A DNA stretch of 64,000 bases from Rickettsia sp. Oklahoma-10 (GTDB lineage Bacteria; Pseudomonadota; Alphaproteobacteria; Rickettsiales; Rickettsiaceae), in contig NZ_CP157197.1 in assembly GCF_039954865.1 (NCBI RefSeq), positions 451,501 through 515,500 of the forward strand, read 5' to 3'. This document shows positions 63,205-64,000 of the stretch, piece after piece (the stretch's first letter is position 1; each line of letters opens with the position of its first letter). The position numbers and the translations under genes were made by a program. The notes under the pieces were generated by a model. The model was not told the DNA's origin. It was given only the letters and a program-made list of their open reading frames with translations, and searched no databases.

Positions 63205-63999
63205 TCAATTACTAAAAAATTCATTAACCACTAATATATAACTTGCTTTTAAGTCCAAATCATAATCAATGGTATTATATATTAATTTTTTTATTTTAGT
63301 AAATTTTTGCAGTAAATATGAAGGGTGTTGATTGGATAGTTTATTAAAAATCTTATTTTCTAAATCTAGAAGTTCAATGTTAACGTTAGCAGATTTTTTA
63401 AGAATTCTATTCATTAATAACAATACATTATCAATAAAATCTAACCATAATTCCCGGTCTTTAGTATTAAAACGATTAATAAAATTTAACGTCTCATTAT
63501 CTGCTATCGGCTGAATAAATTCAGAATATAATGCGTTTTGAGTATTATGGATAGATGATCTAATATTAATTTTGAAACATCTTGATCTAATCGTAGAAAT
63601 AATACTTGCAGCTCTTGAAGTAATTAAAAAAATGTAACTATTATTTGGTGCATCTTCAAGAATTTTTAAGCATGAATTCGCTGCATTCAAATTCATAAGA
63701 TCTGCCGAATAAATTACGGCAACTTTATAACCTGAGATTGCATAGGTTTTACTTAAAAAGTCTTGTAACTTTCTTATTTGTTCAATAGAAATATTTTTAA
63801 CATTAGGTATACCTGAAGTTTTCCTAGTGATAAAATGATAATCCGGATTATGTTCAAGAGGAATGTTTTTCTTAAAAAGCTTAACGTATATAAAATCTTC
63901 TACGTCTTTTAAAGCTTGTTCTATATTTTCAGCTTCGATAAGCCAACTATTATATAGCTTATTGTGTCTTAAGTTAAACTCTAGATGTTCGATTATCAT
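63205..63999 (-). CDS. holB: DNA polymerase III delta' subunit (HolB-type)
   Basis: The delta' subunit is part of the clamp loader that places the beta clamp on DNA. The 264-residue protein starts at the very edge of the window (MIIEHLEFNLRHNKLYNSWL). It shows the delta' signatures ISIEQIRKLQDFLSKT, YKVAVIYSADLMNLNAANSC, LKILEDAPNNSYIFLITS and TIRSRCFKINI (the SRC motif of clamp-loader subunits). There is no Walker A motif, so it should not hydrolyse ATP; that is normal for delta'. Its N-terminal part is shorter than in E. coli (334 residues). Confidence 0.85.
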   Translation of the reverse strand: MIIEHLEFNLRHNKLYNSWLIEAENIEQALKDVEDFIYVKLFKKNIPLEHNPDYHFITRKTSGIPNVKNISIEQIRKLQDFLSKTYAISGYKVAVIYSADLMNLNAANSCLKILEDAPNNSYIFLITSRAASIISTIRSRCFKINIRSSIHNTQNALYSEFIQPIADNETLNFINRFNTKDRELWLDFIDNVLLLMNRILKKSANVNIELLDLENKIFNKLSNQHPSYLLQKFTKIKKLIYNTIDYDLDLKASYILVVNEFFSN

Positions 64000-64000
64000 A

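Overview
The window is a strongly AT-rich chromosomal segment of an obligate intracellular alphaproteobacterium of the genus Rickettsia. The evidence is: five consecutive virB6 paralogues behind virB4 (the split, expanded type IV secretion locus of Rickettsiales); alphaproteobacterial MipZ and DUF2312/GapR; many Rickettsia palindromic elements (RPEs), two of them inside reading frames; and extensive gene decay. I cannot fix the species. From memory, the gene order follows the shared backbone of R. prowazekii and R. conorii (virB4-virB6 cluster, trmD, secF, nuoF, lepB, sdhCDA, rpsL-rpsG-fusA, secE-nusG-rplKAJL-rpoBC, pepA).

Layout. 1-15333: the end of virB4 and five virB6-family genes, all on the + strand, encoding the ATPase and membrane channel parts of a type IV secretion system. 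15334-18494: a gene graveyard holding, in order, a decayed VapB antitoxin, VapC toxin, phosphate acetyltransferase (pta) and acetate kinase (ackA), then unassigned sequence. 18495-26606: housekeeping genes trmD, rplS, a GapR-like gene, secF, nuoF, lepB-rnc-era, ruvC and a SpoU-type RNA methyltransferase. 26769-28957 (minus strand): an ELM1-family gene and mrp, both carrying in-frame RPE insertions. 29058-33506: hflK-hflC-htrA membrane protein quality control, then trhO. 33528-37119: sdhC, sdhD and sdhA of succinate dehydrogenase; sdhC and sdhD are separated by a wrecked nucleotidyltransferase-HEPN gene, and sdhB is absent. 37337-37993: an amino-acid ABC permease.

38073-54020 is the translation/transcription core: rpsL-rpsG-fusA (no tuf), tRNA-Trp, secE-nusG, rplK-rplA-rplJ-rplL, rpoB and rpoC. 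The rplL-rpoB gap is unusually long and holds a near-perfect terminator between two copies of a 152-bp palindromic repeat; rpoB and rpoC are separated by an RPE. 54378-64000: an unknown Rickettsia-type protein, pepA, mipZ, a small charged protein, aspS, a decayed Rpn-type transposase/nuclease, ffh and holB.

The intact genes are almost all conserved core functions. I do not see a convincing new multi-gene system. The most interesting material is structural: the five divergent virB6 paralogues sharing one core motif, two apparently unlisted palindromic repeat families, protein-coding RPE insertions in two overlapping genes, repeat invasion of the ribosomal/RNA polymerase operon, loss of the Pta-AckA pathway, and remnants of two toxin-antitoxin-type loci and one Rpn gene.
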